The notes under the pieces were generated by a model. That model was given only the letters and a program-made list of their open reading frames with translations, was not told where the DNA came from and ran no database searches. A stretch of 64,000 bases of DNA from Stagnimonas aquatica (GTDB taxonomy: Bacteria; Pseudomonadota; Gammaproteobacteria; Nevskiales; Nevskiaceae): the NCBI RefSeq assembly GCF_003730135.1, contig NZ_RJVO01000004.1, positions 310,001 through 374,000 of the forward strand, given 5' to 3'. Every line of letters starts with the position of its first letter. Position 1 is the stretch's first letter. Made by a program: the position numbers and the translations under genes. Below are positions 45,417 through 56,797 of the stretch, in pieces.

Positions 45417-45653
45417 TTCTGGGCGTCTCCTCGGAGGCGCGCAGTATACGAATCGGCCTGCGGCGGCTCTTCATCCAAAAGGCCTACAGCCAGGCTGAAG
45501 CAGGTTTCAGCGCTGTGGCCGGCGGTCATCCCGGCGGCCGGGCCGCTTGCCGGCGCAGGGATGGGCGCGATACAAGAGCGTCAAGGGACGACGCTAGCCA
45601 TCCTCGCCGCTCAGAGCGCGGAGGCTGCCAATTGCAGGAGCCGAGGGGGGCTT

Positions 45654-46910
45654 ATGAAGTCGTGGTGGTCGCGAATCTGGAGGCAGCCGTCGGCCTTGGC
45701 CGATGAGCCCGAGGCCGCGCCCGGACGCCACGCCGAGCAGCAGCGCCGGGGTTTCGTGCTGCTGCGCTTCGTCGACGATCTCGAGCGCGACTACCAGCGC
45801 AGCCTGGTCCGCCTCAACGCCAATGGCCTGCGTGCCGCGCAGGTGCTGGGCATCGCTGCCATCTTCGCCTTCATCGCCCTCGACCACTTCAGCCTGCAGC
45901 TGTCACCGGCCCCGGTCTACCAGGTACTGTGCCTGCTGTCGGTACCGGCGCTGCTGCTGCCGCTGCTGGCCAGCTACCCGCCGCAGGCGGCAGCTCGCCA
46001 CCAGCGCATCGCCTTTGTTTCCGCCGTGGTGCTCGGCCTGTCGGTGGCCTGGAGCATCGGCTACGCCCGCCAGCTGCGGCCGGACTACCCGATGCAGGCG
46101 CTGCTGGTGGTGACCGCCTACCTGTACTTCCTGTCCGGGCTGCTCTGGGGGCGGGCGGTGCTCTGCGGCGCGCTGGTCTGGCTGGCGTTCTGCCTGCCGC
46201 CCATGCTGGACGGTTCGCCGGCACCGCCGCAGCTGCTCTACGAGGCCTATTACCTCCTGCTGGCCAATTGCATCGGCGTGGTCGGCCGCTATCTGGCGGA
46301 GTACCAGGACCGCCGGCAGTTCCTGCTGCGTCTGGAGCTGCGCCAGCTGGCCGAGTACGACGCCCTCACCGGCCTGCGCAACCGTCGCGCCTTCGGCCAG
46401 CGCGCACAGATGGCCTGGGCGCTGGCGGCGCGCGAGCACAAGTCGGTGTCGCTGCTGATCCTCGACCTCGACTTCCTCAAGCGCATCAACGATCAGCACG
46501 GCCACCTGACCGGCGACGACTGCCTGCGCGAGGTGGCGGAGGCATTGCGCGGCCTCACCCGCCGGCCGATGGACATCTCCAGCCGCTTCGGCGGCGACGA
46601 GTTCGTGGCGCTCTGGTACGACGCCGATCCGCAGTGGATCGAACAGCTGGAGCAGGCCCTGCGCCAGCAGCTGGCGCTGCGCCAGGGTCCGGCGGCCCAG
46701 GTGGAGCGGCTGAGCGTTACCGGTGGCGGCGTGCGCTGCTGGCCCAACCCGCGCTTCGGCTTGCAGGACGCCATGGCCGCCGCCGACGCCCAGCTCTACG
46801 GCGGCAAGGAACGCGGCCGTGGCGTCATCAGCTGGACCCGGCTGGAAGATTCGCTGGACGGGCCGCCGCCGCAGACCGGGGCCGCGCTACCGGCGCGCCT
46901 GCGGGTCTGA
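45654..46910 (+). CDS. Membrane diguanylate cyclase (GGDEF)
   Basis: A 418-residue protein. Six hydrophobic segments (residues ~60-205) form a membrane sensor region, followed by a GGDEF domain: DALTGLRNRRAF, LDLDFLKRINDQHGH, and the active-site GGDEF at 313-317. The inhibitory I-site RxxD (RPMD) lies exactly five residues upstream. It therefore should make cyclic di-GMP from GTP with product inhibition. GGAG lies upstream of the ATG. The membrane input domain is not one I can name. Divergent from icmF. Confidence 0.93.
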   Translation: MKSWWSRIWRQPSALADEPEAAPGRHAEQQRRGFVLLRFVDDLERDYQRSLVRLNANGLRAAQVLGIAAIFAFIALDHFSLQLSPAPVYQVLCLLSVPALLLPLLASYPPQAAARHQRIAFVSAVVLGLSVAWSIGYARQLRPDYPMQALLVVTAYLYFLSGLLWGRAVLCGALVWLAFCLPPMLDGSPAPPQLLYEAYYLLLANCIGVVGRYLAEYQDRRQFLLRLELRQLAEYDALTGLRNRRAFGQRAQMAWALAAREHKSVSLLILDLDFLKRINDQHGHLTGDDCLREVAEALRGLTRRPMDISSRFGGDEFVALWYDADPQWIEQLEQALRQQLALRQGPAAQVERLSVTGGGVRCWPNPRFGLQDAMAAADAQLYGGKERGRGVISWTRLEDSLDGPPPQTGAALPARLRV

Positions 46911-46924
46911 GCAAAGGGCGGAAA

Positions 46925-48412
46925 TCAGGAGGAGCAGCTGACCGCGATCTGCCGCAGTTCCGCCGGAGGCTCGGCGGCCAGATCCTCGGCGCCGGCCTGC
47001 GCTTCGAACGGCCGGCCCAGCACGGTCAGCAAACGCTGGCTGTAGCCGAAGTCGCCGGCCTCGGCGCGTTCGATGGCGGTCTGCGCCAGGTGATTGCGCA
47101 GCACGTAGAGCGGGTTCACCGCCTGCATCCGCGCGGCGCGCTCGGCGTCGTCGGAGGCTTCGCCAAGCAGCCGTGCCCGGTAGTCGCTGATCCAGGCGTC
47201 GTAGCCGAGTGGGTCGGCGATCTGGTCGCGGCCGGGGTCGGGGCTGCTGTCGCCGGCACGAACCTCCGCCAGGCGCCGGAAACTGAGCGTGAAGTCGGCG
47301 CGGCTGCGGTGCAGCAGGGTCAGGAAGCGGTTGATCAGGGCCGGATCCTCGTCCCGGGCTTCCCGCAGGCCCAGTTTTGCGCGCCAGCCGTCCACCGCCG
47401 CGCGGGCATAGGCCGGACCGTAGCGGTCGAGGATGCCGGTGGCCCGCTCCACCGCCGCCTGGTTCTGCTCGCCGAGCAGCGGCAGACAGGCGTTGAGCAG
47501 CTGGGCGCAGTTCCATTGTCCGACCCCGGGCTGGCGGTCGTAGGCATAGCGTCCAGCTTCGTCGGAGTGGTTGCAGACATGCCCGGCGTCGAAGGCGTCG
47601 AGAACGCCGAAGGGACCGTAGTCGAGGGTCAGGCCAAGAATCGAGAAGTTGTCGGTGTTCATCACGCCATGGCAGAAGCCCACGCACTGCCATTGCGCCA
47701 TCAGCCGGGCGGTGCGCTCGACCACTTCGGTGAGCCAGCGGGCGTGGCGGTCCGGTCCGGCGGACAGCGCAGGGAAGTGCCGGTCGATGACCGCATCCGC
47801 CAGCGCGCGCAGGTCGTCGTGACGATCTAGATGGGCGAGCCATTCGAAGTGCCCGAAGCGCAGGAAGCTGGGCGCCAGTCGGGTCACGACGGCGGCGCTT
47901 TCCATGCTCTCGCGGCGCACCGGCAGCGGGCTGGCGACCAGCGCGAGGGCGCGGGTGGTCGGGATGCCCAGACCCGCCATGGCCTCGGAGCACAGAAACT
48001 CGCGCAAGCTCGAACGCAGTACCGCTCTGCCGTCGGCGTGCCGTGAGTAGGGCGTCGGTCCGGCGCCCTTCAGCTGCACTTCCCAGAACTCGCCGCGCGG
48101 GTTCCGGTGTTCGCCGAGCAGCAGCGCCCGACCGTCTCCGAGCCGGCCGGCCCAGACCCCGAACTGGTGGCCGCCGTAGGCAGTGGCGAGCGGCTCGGCG
48201 CCAGGCCAGGTGCCGTTGCCCGCGAACACCGGCAACAGCGCCTCGGACGGTGGGCCGGCGAGATCGAGGAGCGCGGCCGCCGCCGGGCTCCAGGCGATCA
48301 GTTGCGGCGCCGGCACTGGCGTGGCGTCCACCCCGGGCCGCAGATCGGCAGGCAGATCGCGGGCGGCGGGGCGCAGGGGCGGCAGCTCGGTCAGGGATTC
48401 GCGGAAGCTCAT
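46925..48412 (-). CDS. selO: Protein adenylyltransferase SelO (YdiU)
   Basis: A 495-residue pseudokinase-fold AMP transferase. GGHQFGVWAGRLGDGRA, KGAGPTPYSR, and HGVMNTDNFSILG followed by DYGPFG (metal-binding Asn/Asp residues) are the SelO hallmarks. The C-terminus ends VSCSS, where eukaryotic SelO has selenocysteine; here it is Cys. SelO AMPylates redox proteins under oxidative stress. The start is set at MSFRESL (48412); an ATG 11 codons upstream is the alternative, and neither has a clear ribosome site. Convergent with the diguanylate cyclase gene. Confidence 0.93.
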   Translation of the reverse strand: MSFRESLTELPPLRPAARDLPADLRPGVDATPVPAPQLIAWSPAAAALLDLAGPPSEALLPVFAGNGTWPGAEPLATAYGGHQFGVWAGRLGDGRALLLGEHRNPRGEFWEVQLKGAGPTPYSRHADGRAVLRSSLREFLCSEAMAGLGIPTTRALALVASPLPVRRESMESAAVVTRLAPSFLRFGHFEWLAHLDRHDDLRALADAVIDRHFPALSAGPDRHARWLTEVVERTARLMAQWQCVGFCHGVMNTDNFSILGLTLDYGPFGVLDAFDAGHVCNHSDEAGRYAYDRQPGVGQWNCAQLLNACLPLLGEQNQAAVERATGILDRYGPAYARAAVDGWRAKLGLREARDEDPALINRFLTLLHRSRADFTLSFRRLAEVRAGDSSPDPGRDQIADPLGYDAWISDYRARLLGEASDDAERAARMQAVNPLYVLRNHLAQTAIERAEAGDFGYSQRLLTVLGRPFEAQAGAEDLAAEPPAELRQIAVSCSS

Positions 48413-48528
48413 GAACGACACAGCGCTTGCTGAATGGGGCGACATTCTGCCGGCAAAGCTCTGCGCTCGCTGCCCGGGCTAGGCCGGCCGCTGCTTGCGG
48501 GATGAGGCTTCGGGCGCGCTAGCAGCGC

Positions 48529-49428
48529 TCAGCTGCCCGCGTCCTCCGGCGAGATCGGCGCACGGTTGGCCGGTGCCCTCGGCGCCGGCTGCCAGCCGGC
48601 GAGTACACAGGTGCCGATCACCAGCACCGCGCCGAGCAGGCTCCAGCCGTCCGGCGTTTCACCCCAGATCAGCCAGCCGAGGAGGCCGGCGAACAGCACC
48701 GCGCTGTAGCCCATGGCGCCCACCCGCGCGGCGGGCGCGCAGGCGTAGGCGCGGGTCAGTTGCAGCTGACCGAGGGTGGCGAACAGGCCGGTGCCGAGCA
48801 GCACTCCCAGCTCGCGCCAGCCCAGGGGCTGCCAATGCCAGTACAGCGGGATGGCGGAGATCACCAGGCCCACCGCGCCGAAGTAGAACACCACCCGCAT
48901 CGGTGGTTCGGTGTCGCTGATGCGGCGCAGGCTGACCATCGCGCAGGCGGCGAACACGCCGCTGGCGGCGCCGACCAGCGAGGCCAGAGAGAGACCCAGC
49001 GCGGCAGGTTTGACGATCAGGGCAACCCCGGCGAGGCCCAGCAGCGAGGCCGGGATCAGCAGCGCCGGCGGGCGCTCGCGCAGCACCAGCCAGGCGATGA
49101 AGGGGATGAACAGCGGCGAGCTGTAGTTGAGCAGCAGCGCTTCGGCGAGGGTCAGGTGGCTGATCGCGTAATAGAGCGTGTACATGCCCAGCAGGCCGAA
49201 GCCGGCGCGCCACAGATGACCGCCGAAGCGCTGGGTGCGGAAGGCGTCGGAGCCGGCGCGTAGCAGCAGGGGCGCCAGCACCAGCACCGAGATGAGGTTG
49301 CGGGCGAACACCAGCAGGACGTTGGAGAGCCCCAGCTGGGCGGCGGTTTTGGCGAAGGCGCCCATCAGGGCGAAGGCGGCGCCGGCGCTGGTGACATGGA
49401 GCGCCGCGCGGCGCAGATCGGTGGACAT
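48529..49428 (-). CDS. EamA/DMT superfamily transporter
   Basis: A 299-residue permease with ten membrane segments in two EamA repeats; LALNYSSPLF-like motif (LLLNYSSPLFIPFIAWLVLRE) closes the first half and GYSAVLFAGLLGWLIWGE the second. The substrate is not predictable; family members export amino acids or metabolites. The start is ATG 49428 rather than the TTG two codons earlier. Confidence 0.9.
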   Translation of the reverse strand: MSTDLRRAALHVTSAGAAFALMGAFAKTAAQLGLSNVLLVFARNLISVLVLAPLLLRAGSDAFRTQRFGGHLWRAGFGLLGMYTLYYAISHLTLAEALLLNYSSPLFIPFIAWLVLRERPPALLIPASLLGLAGVALIVKPAALGLSLASLVGAASGVFAACAMVSLRRISDTEPPMRVVFYFGAVGLVISAIPLYWHWQPLGWRELGVLLGTGLFATLGQLQLTRAYACAPAARVGAMGYSAVLFAGLLGWLIWGETPDGWSLLGAVLVIGTCVLAGWQPAPRAPANRAPISPEDAGS

Positions 49429-49613
49429 CGGCAAGGTTGGCGGGCGCCACGGAGCAGGGAAATCGGGGCGGCGCGACAGGAGCGCTAGTCTAGCGGTGTC
49501 TGCGGTGGCCTGACCGATGGCGGCACAAACTGACAGAACCTATGATCCTTGCGACACCCGCTGGCCGCCATCGCCCAGCTGTCGCGGCGCGTCATTTCTC
49601 TCCGGGAGCCCGC

Positions 49614-50081
49614 ATGCCGACCGATCAATCCGCTTCGGGCTACCGCCCGGTCATTCTCCTGGTGGAGGACAACCTCGCTGATCTGCGTTTGGCCCAGGAG
49701 GTGCTCAAGGAGGCCAACATGGCCCACGAGCTGCTCGTGGCGCGCGACGGAGAGCAGGCGATGAAGATGGTGCGCAAAGAGGGCGAGTACGCGGGCATCA
49801 AGCGCCCGGATCTGATCCTGCTCGACCTCAACCTGCCGCGTAAGCACGGCCGCGAGGTGCTGGCCGAGATCAAGTCCGACCCCCAGCTCAAGCGCATCCC
49901 GGTGCTGATCCTGTCCACCTCCAAGGCGGAAAGCGATGTCGCCGGTTGCTACGACGCCCATGCCAACTGCTTTCTCACCAAGCCGGTGGCGCTGGACGAT
50001 TTCGCGGTGCTGGCCGGCCTGATCCGCGACTTCTGGCTGCACTGGGTGCAGCTGCCGCCCGCGCCGCAGCCGCAGGGGTAG
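49614..50081 (+). CDS. Single-domain response regulator (Rcp1-like)
   Basis: A 155-residue stand-alone receiver. LLVEDN holds the acidic pocket, Asp71 (LLDLNLP) is the phospho-acceptor, Ser/Thr (ILSTSK) and Lys123 (LTKP) complete the site. This type (RKHGREVL, long helix alpha-3) resembles Rcp1-like receivers that work with phytochrome-family kinases. First gene of a three-gene operon, 4 bases before the next ORF. Confidence 0.92.
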   Translation: MPTDQSASGYRPVILLVEDNLADLRLAQEVLKEANMAHELLVARDGEQAMKMVRKEGEYAGIKRPDLILLDLNLPRKHGREVLAEIKSDPQLKRIPVLILSTSKAESDVAGCYDAHANCFLTKPVALDDFAVLAGLIRDFWLHWVQLPPAPQPQG

Positions 50082-50085
50082 CGCC

Positions 50086-51777
50086 ATGAGCCACGCGCAG
50101 GTTCCCAGCGCCCTGTCGGTGCTGCTGGTCGAGGACTCCCCCTTCGACAGCCGCCTGCTGATCGAGGCGCTGCGCCCGGCCACGCTGTCCGGCGAGGTGG
50201 TGGTGCAGACGGTCAAGCGGCTGTCGCTGGCGGTCGCCGAGTTGCAGCGCGTCAGCTTCAGCTGTGTGCTGCTCGACCTCGGTCTGCCGGACGGCCAGGG
50301 CGTCGATAACGTCCGCGCCCTGCGCGAGGTCGACAACAGCGCCGCCATCGTCGTGCTCACCGGCCTGGACGACGAGCGCTCCGCCACCCAGGCGCTGCAG
50401 CTGGGCGCCCAGGACTACCTGCTCAAGGGCGAGATCGACGGCGAGCGCCTGCTCAAGCTGATCCGCCGCGCGGTGCAGCGCAACCGCCAGACCGTGGAGC
50501 TGGAACAGCAGCTCGACGGCAGTTTCTTCCAGGCCAGCCGCGATCCCCTGACCCTGCTGCCCAACCGCCCGCTGCTGCTCGACCGTGCCCGTCTGCAACT
50601 GGCCGAGGCCCGTCAGCGCGATGGCGAGTTCGGCTTCGCCTGTCTGTTGCTTGACGGTCTCGATGCTGCCCGTGGTCAGTACGGCGCCGTGGTCGGCGAC
50701 GAACTGACCCGTCGCTTGGCCGAACTGATGGCCGAGAGCCTGCGCGGTTCCGACACCCTGGCACGCCTGGATCAGGAACAGTTCGCCTTGCTGGTCTACC
50801 CGCTGCCCGAGCCGGGGGCGCTGATCGTCGCCGCGCAGCAACTGATCCAGCGGGTAGAGGCGCTGCAACAGATCGGCCATTGCGCGGTACAGCTGCGGCT
50901 GCGGATCGGGCTGGCGGTGTTTGCCGGGGGCACCGAGAGCGCCGAAGAGCTGCTGGAGCGGGCACGCGGGCTGGCGGCCAGCCTGCCAGCCGGCCGCAGC
51001 GGGCTGGCCGGCCTTGAGGCCAGTGAGCCGGCGAGCGCCACCGCACCGGCGCTCACCGCCGACGCGCCCACGGTGCTTGATGGCCGCTGGCAGCCCTGGG
51101 TCGATACCGAAACCGGCCTTTGCGCCGGCCTGGAGCTGTTGCCGCCATGGCCGGTCGGAGCCGCCGCGCCGGCCGACGGCGCCCAGGCGGTCGAGCTGGT
51201 GCTGGCCTGCGCGCACTACCTGGGCCGCAGCTGGCGCGAGTGGGCGGCCGCCGGCTTTCAGGCCGAACGGCTGGCGCTCAATCTGCCGGCGGCCTGCCTG
51301 CGACAGCGCGATTTTCCGGCGCGTCTCCAAGCGGTGCTGGCGGTCTACGGACTGCCGCCCAGCCAGTTGCAGCTGGAAGTGGAGGAGCTGGCGCTGCGCA
51401 ATCCACTGCCGCACCGGGAGACGCTGCTGGCGCTGCACGCCCTGGGCTACGGCCTGGTGCTGGACGGCGATGGCGGCGACACCAGCCTGAGCCAGCTCAG
51501 CCAGATTCCGCTGGCCGGCCTGAAACTCAGTCGAGGCCTGTTGCGCAATCTGATGGACGACCAGTTGCAGGGAAGTAGCCGGCGCTATCTCAATGCCCTG
51601 CTTGGGGCCGCGCGCGGGCTGGGCATCGCGGTGATCGCCACCGGGGTCGACTCGGCCGAAACCCTCTCGGCCCTGCGGGTGATCGGTCTGCGCTGGATGC
51701 AGGGCGAGCGCCTGGTGGCGCCGCTGGAAGCGCACCTGGTGCCGGTGCAATGGCCGCGCCCCGTGCGCCTGGCGTGA
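50086..51777 (+). CDS. Receiver protein with degenerate GGDEF and EAL domains
   Basis: A 563-residue protein. Residues 1-135 are an intact receiver (LLVEDS, Asp64 in LLDLGLPDG, conserved Lys in YLLKGE). Residues ~150-300 are GGDEF-like (DPLTLLPNRPLLLDR) but the active loop reads RLDQEQF instead of GGDEF. Residues ~345-555 look like an EAL domain in which the EAL position reads LEL and the later loop ATGVDS lacks the catalytic Glu. Neither cyclase nor phosphodiesterase activity is expected; c-di-GMP binding or a scaffolding role is possible. Middle gene of the operon; the kinase gene overlaps it by 28 bases. Confidence 0.85.
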   Translation: MSHAQVPSALSVLLVEDSPFDSRLLIEALRPATLSGEVVVQTVKRLSLAVAELQRVSFSCVLLDLGLPDGQGVDNVRALREVDNSAAIVVLTGLDDERSATQALQLGAQDYLLKGEIDGERLLKLIRRAVQRNRQTVELEQQLDGSFFQASRDPLTLLPNRPLLLDRARLQLAEARQRDGEFGFACLLLDGLDAARGQYGAVVGDELTRRLAELMAESLRGSDTLARLDQEQFALLVYPLPEPGALIVAAQQLIQRVEALQQIGHCAVQLRLRIGLAVFAGGTESAEELLERARGLAASLPAGRSGLAGLEASEPASATAPALTADAPTVLDGRWQPWVDTETGLCAGLELLPPWPVGAAAPADGAQAVELVLACAHYLGRSWREWAAAGFQAERLALNLPAACLRQRDFPARLQAVLAVYGLPPSQLQLEVEELALRNPLPHRETLLALHALGYGLVLDGDGGDTSLSQLSQIPLAGLKLSRGLLRNLMDDQLQGSSRRYLNALLGAARGLGIAVIATGVDSAETLSALRVIGLRWMQGERLVAPLEAHLVPVQWPRPVRLA

Positions 51778-53018
51778 CCGCGTCCGTCGAGGGCTCGGAC
51801 GGGAGCCTGCTGCCGCACGCGCTCAGCTTCGCGGGACAGGGGGATCTGCTCTGGCTGCACGTCGCCGCCGACGCGCTGACGGCGCTGGCCTACTTCATGA
51901 TCCCGATGACCCTGGTCTACTTCCTGCGCCGGCGCCAGGGCACGCTGTCGTTCGGCTGGGCGATCTCCCTGTTCGCGGCCTTCATCCTGCTCTGTGGCAC
52001 CAGCTATGTGCTGGGCATCATCACCCTGTGGTCGCCGATCTACTGGGCGCAGGGCTGGCTGAAGCTGCTCACGGCGCTGGTGTCGATCGCCACGGCGGCG
52101 GCGATCCTGCCATTGGTGCCACGTCTGCTGGCAATGCGCAGCCCGGAGGAGCTGGCCGCCGCCAACCAGCAGCTTGCCCAGGCCAATGCCCGGCTGGAGG
52201 AAACCAATCATCAGTTGCAACTGGAGATGGCGGGGCGCGAAGTCGCGGAGCGCGAGTTGCGGCGCTCACTGGCCGACCTCAACCGCGCGGTCGCCGAGCT
52301 GGAGCAGTTCGCCTACATCGCCAGCCACGACCTGCAGGCGCCGCTGCGCAACATCGCCGGCTTCGTGCAGTTGCTGGAGCGCCGCTACCGCGAGCGGCTG
52401 GAAGGCGATGGCCTGGAATTCCTCGACTTCATCGGCCAGGGCGTGCGGCAGATGAAGGCCTTGATCGAAGACCTGCTGGCACTGTCGCGGGTGGGGCGCG
52501 GCGCCGAGTCGCGGCTGGAACCCAGGCCCCTGGCCGCAACCCTTGAAGAAGCGCTCAAGCCGCTGTCGGGGCAGATCGCCAGCAGCGGCGCCGAGATCGT
52601 TCACGGCGAATTGCCGGTGGTGCTGGCCGAGCACAGGCTGCTGGGGCAGCTGTTCCAGAACCTGATCGGCAATGCGCTGAAGTTCCAGGGCCAGGGCGCG
52701 CGGCCGCGCATCGAGATCCGCTGTTCCGCCGAGGGCGAGCGCTGGCATGTGGTCATCGCCGACAACGGCATCGGCATTCCTCCGGCACAGCTGGAGGCGG
52801 TGTTCGCGATCTTCCGGCGCCTGCATCCGCAGGACGAATACGAGGGCAGCGGCATCGGGCTGGCCATCTGCCGCAAGATCGCCGTGCATCACGGCGGCGA
52901 GCTGTTCGCCACCTCGGACGGTGAGGGGCGGGGCAGCCAGTTTCACCTGCTGCTGCCGCAGCAGCCGAGGCTGCGGGAAAGCCGTCCCGGCGCACCGGAC
53001 CCTGGTGTCGGCGCCTAG
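51750..53018 (+). CDS. Histidine kinase with ethylene-receptor-like membrane domain
   Basis: A 422-residue sensor kinase. Residues 33-125 form three helices strikingly like the ethylene-binding domain of plant ETR1 and its bacterial relatives: DALTALAYFMIPMTLVYF keeps Asp41, Tyr48 and Pro52, and LCGTSY keeps Cys82, but the copper-ligand His is Tyr86. A coiled coil (~132-185) leads to the H-box SHDLQAPLRN (His193) of the phytochrome-kinase type and an ATPase domain (NLIGNALKF, ADNGIGI, GSGIGLAIC). GTG 51774, overlapping the previous stop as GTGA, is an alternative start. Cognate receivers are presumably the two upstream gene products. Confidence 0.88.
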   Translation: MAAPRAPGVTASVEGSDGSLLPHALSFAGQGDLLWLHVAADALTALAYFMIPMTLVYFLRRRQGTLSFGWAISLFAAFILLCGTSYVLGIITLWSPIYWAQGWLKLLTALVSIATAAAILPLVPRLLAMRSPEELAAANQQLAQANARLEETNHQLQLEMAGREVAERELRRSLADLNRAVAELEQFAYIASHDLQAPLRNIAGFVQLLERRYRERLEGDGLEFLDFIGQGVRQMKALIEDLLALSRVGRGAESRLEPRPLAATLEEALKPLSGQIASSGAEIVHGELPVVLAEHRLLGQLFQNLIGNALKFQGQGARPRIEIRCSAEGERWHVVIADNGIGIPPAQLEAVFAIFRRLHPQDEYEGSGIGLAICRKIAVHHGGELFATSDGEGRGSQFHLLLPQQPRLRESRPGAPDPGVGA

Positions 53019-53048
53019 CGCCGGCCTGAGCTTCGACAGAGTCGCTGA

Positions 53049-53681
53049 TCAGGGCCGGCTCGGCCGCAGCACCAGCTGCTTGCCACAGCGGTCCCTCACC
53101 TCGGCGCCGCAGGCCCGGGGTTGCAGCTGGCGGTCCATACAGATGCGCAGCTCGCGCAGGTAGTTGCCGCTGCATTGCAGCGCCAGCATTTCCGGCTTGA
53201 GGGCGGGATTCACCGCGCGGAAGTCGGCTTCCAGCGTCGCCGGCGCCAGGCTCAGATAGTCGCGCGGCGCGGAGTAGCGCGCCGGGATGCGAATGCTGCG
53301 GTAGGCGCGCTCGACGGCGTCGAAATAGCCCTCCGCTCCCAGGCCGCTGCACACGCCGTGCTTCTTCCACTCGTGCAGGATCAGCGGCCGGCTGGGCATG
53401 ATCGGCAGCATCCGCGCGATCAGCTCTTCGGAGAGCCACTCGCCCTGGCCGCAGTCCTTGGGCCAGCCGCGCTCGTGCTGCGGCCAGAGACCATGCACCA
53501 CGAAGCCATAAGGGCGGCGGCACTGGTTGTCGCCGGGACGCGCCTCGCTGGCGCAGTACTGCGGCGACCAGCTCAGCGCCAGCAGGTAGTAATCGAAACG
53601 GCCTGGCGGGTCGGCGCGGGCTGCGCCGGCGAGCGCGAGCCCGACCGCGAGCAGCAGAGTGGCCAGCGCCGGGCGGCTCAC
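53049..53681 (-). CDS. Ribonuclease T2
   Basis: A 210-residue secreted endoribonuclease. The signal peptide (VGLALAGAARA) is followed by CAS-I FVVHGLWPQ and CAS-II LHEWKKHGVC, with the catalytic histidines and Glu. Cysteines are paired as in the family. It degrades RNA in the periplasm or outside. The GTG start overlaps the stop of the PepSY-like gene (GTGA), so the two are translationally coupled. Confidence 0.9.
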   Translation of the reverse strand: MSRPALATLLLAVGLALAGAARADPPGRFDYYLLALSWSPQYCASEARPGDNQCRRPYGFVVHGLWPQHERGWPKDCGQGEWLSEELIARMLPIMPSRPLILHEWKKHGVCSGLGAEGYFDAVERAYRSIRIPARYSAPRDYLSLAPATLEADFRAVNPALKPEMLALQCSGNYLRELRICMDRQLQPRACGAEVRDRCGKQLVLRPSRP

Positions 53682-54331
53682 AGGCCGAACTTCAGGAACC
53701 AGACCGCCGCCAGACCGATGCCGCCCAGGCCCACCACCAGGCCACTGGTGCGCGGCCATTCCAGCCGCGTCCAGAGCATCAGGCCGGAGAGGCTGAGCAG
53801 GATCAGCGCGCCGCCGATGGTGTCGATCAGCAGCACCCACAGGGCGTTGGCGCCGGAGCCCTTGTGCAGGCGGGTGAGGGTGCCGAGCAGGCCGGCGTCC
53901 TGCTTGTCGAGCTTCACCAGCCCGGCGCCGGGGTAGTACTCGGCGCTGTAGTTGCGGCGCGGCTCGGCGAAGCTGAGGAGCCAGCGCTCGGGGATTTCCA
54001 GCTCGCGGCCATCGAACAGCACCTTGCCGGCTTTCTCGACCTTGATGCCGGGCTCGTTGCGGGCCGGCACGCCGTGCTCACTCTGCAACCAGGTCGCCAG
54101 TTGCTGCGGCGTGGCGCGCGCCTCCACCGGCACCGGCAGTTGCACGCTGGATTTCTCCAGCAAGGTCACCGGCAGCGGCAGGATGTTGCGGTGGTTGAGC
54201 AGGATGCCGCTGATGCCCATGCCCAGACCCATCAACGCGCCCCAGAGGCCGATCCAGCCGTGGATCGCCCGCAGCTTGCGGAGAAAACGGATGCGGGCGC
54301 CGCCACCGGCGGCGGGAGTGGGATTGGACAT
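53678..54331 (-). CDS. PepSY-associated membrane protein
   Basis: A 217-residue protein. An N-terminal membrane helix (RKLRAIHGWIGLWGALMGL, residues ~20-45, HGWIG motif) precedes a ~100-residue periplasmic part and two C-terminal membrane segments (LHKGS...LIDTIGGALILLSLSG). This is the layout of PepSY-TM proteins; a SLSGLMLW motif is typical. It was started at ATG 54331, six bases after GGAG. Coupling to RNase T2 suggests a shared exported function, which is not known. Confidence 0.8.
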   Translation of the reverse strand: MSNPTPAAGGGARIRFLRKLRAIHGWIGLWGALMGLGMGISGILLNHRNILPLPVTLLEKSSVQLPVPVEARATPQQLATWLQSEHGVPARNEPGIKVEKAGKVLFDGRELEIPERWLLSFAEPRRNYSAEYYPGAGLVKLDKQDAGLLGTLTRLHKGSGANALWVLLIDTIGGALILLSLSGLMLWTRLEWPRTSGLVVGLGGIGLAAVWFLKFGL

Positions 54332-54354
54332 GCTCATCTCCAGGGTTGTATGGC

Positions 54355-56658
<2,304 letters not shown>

Positions 56659-56760
56659 GACTGCGTAAGGGACCGTGATCCTGGCGGCGAAGCCGGAGCG
56701 CTATGGTAGTCCCTCGCAAGGCGACCGCCGCCTTGCAGACCCTAGGATTTTGGTCGGGTT

Positions 56761-56793
56761 CAGCCGCCCCCCGCGCTGATCGGGGGGCGGCTG
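56761..56793. terminator. Strong hairpin downstream of ppsA
   Basis: CAGCCGCCCCCCG (56761-56773) pairs perfectly with 56781-56793 around a 7-base loop, four bases after the ppsA stop. No clear T run follows on the minus strand, so it may terminate weakly or protect the mRNA end. Confidence 0.55.
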
Positions 56794-56797
56794 AGAC

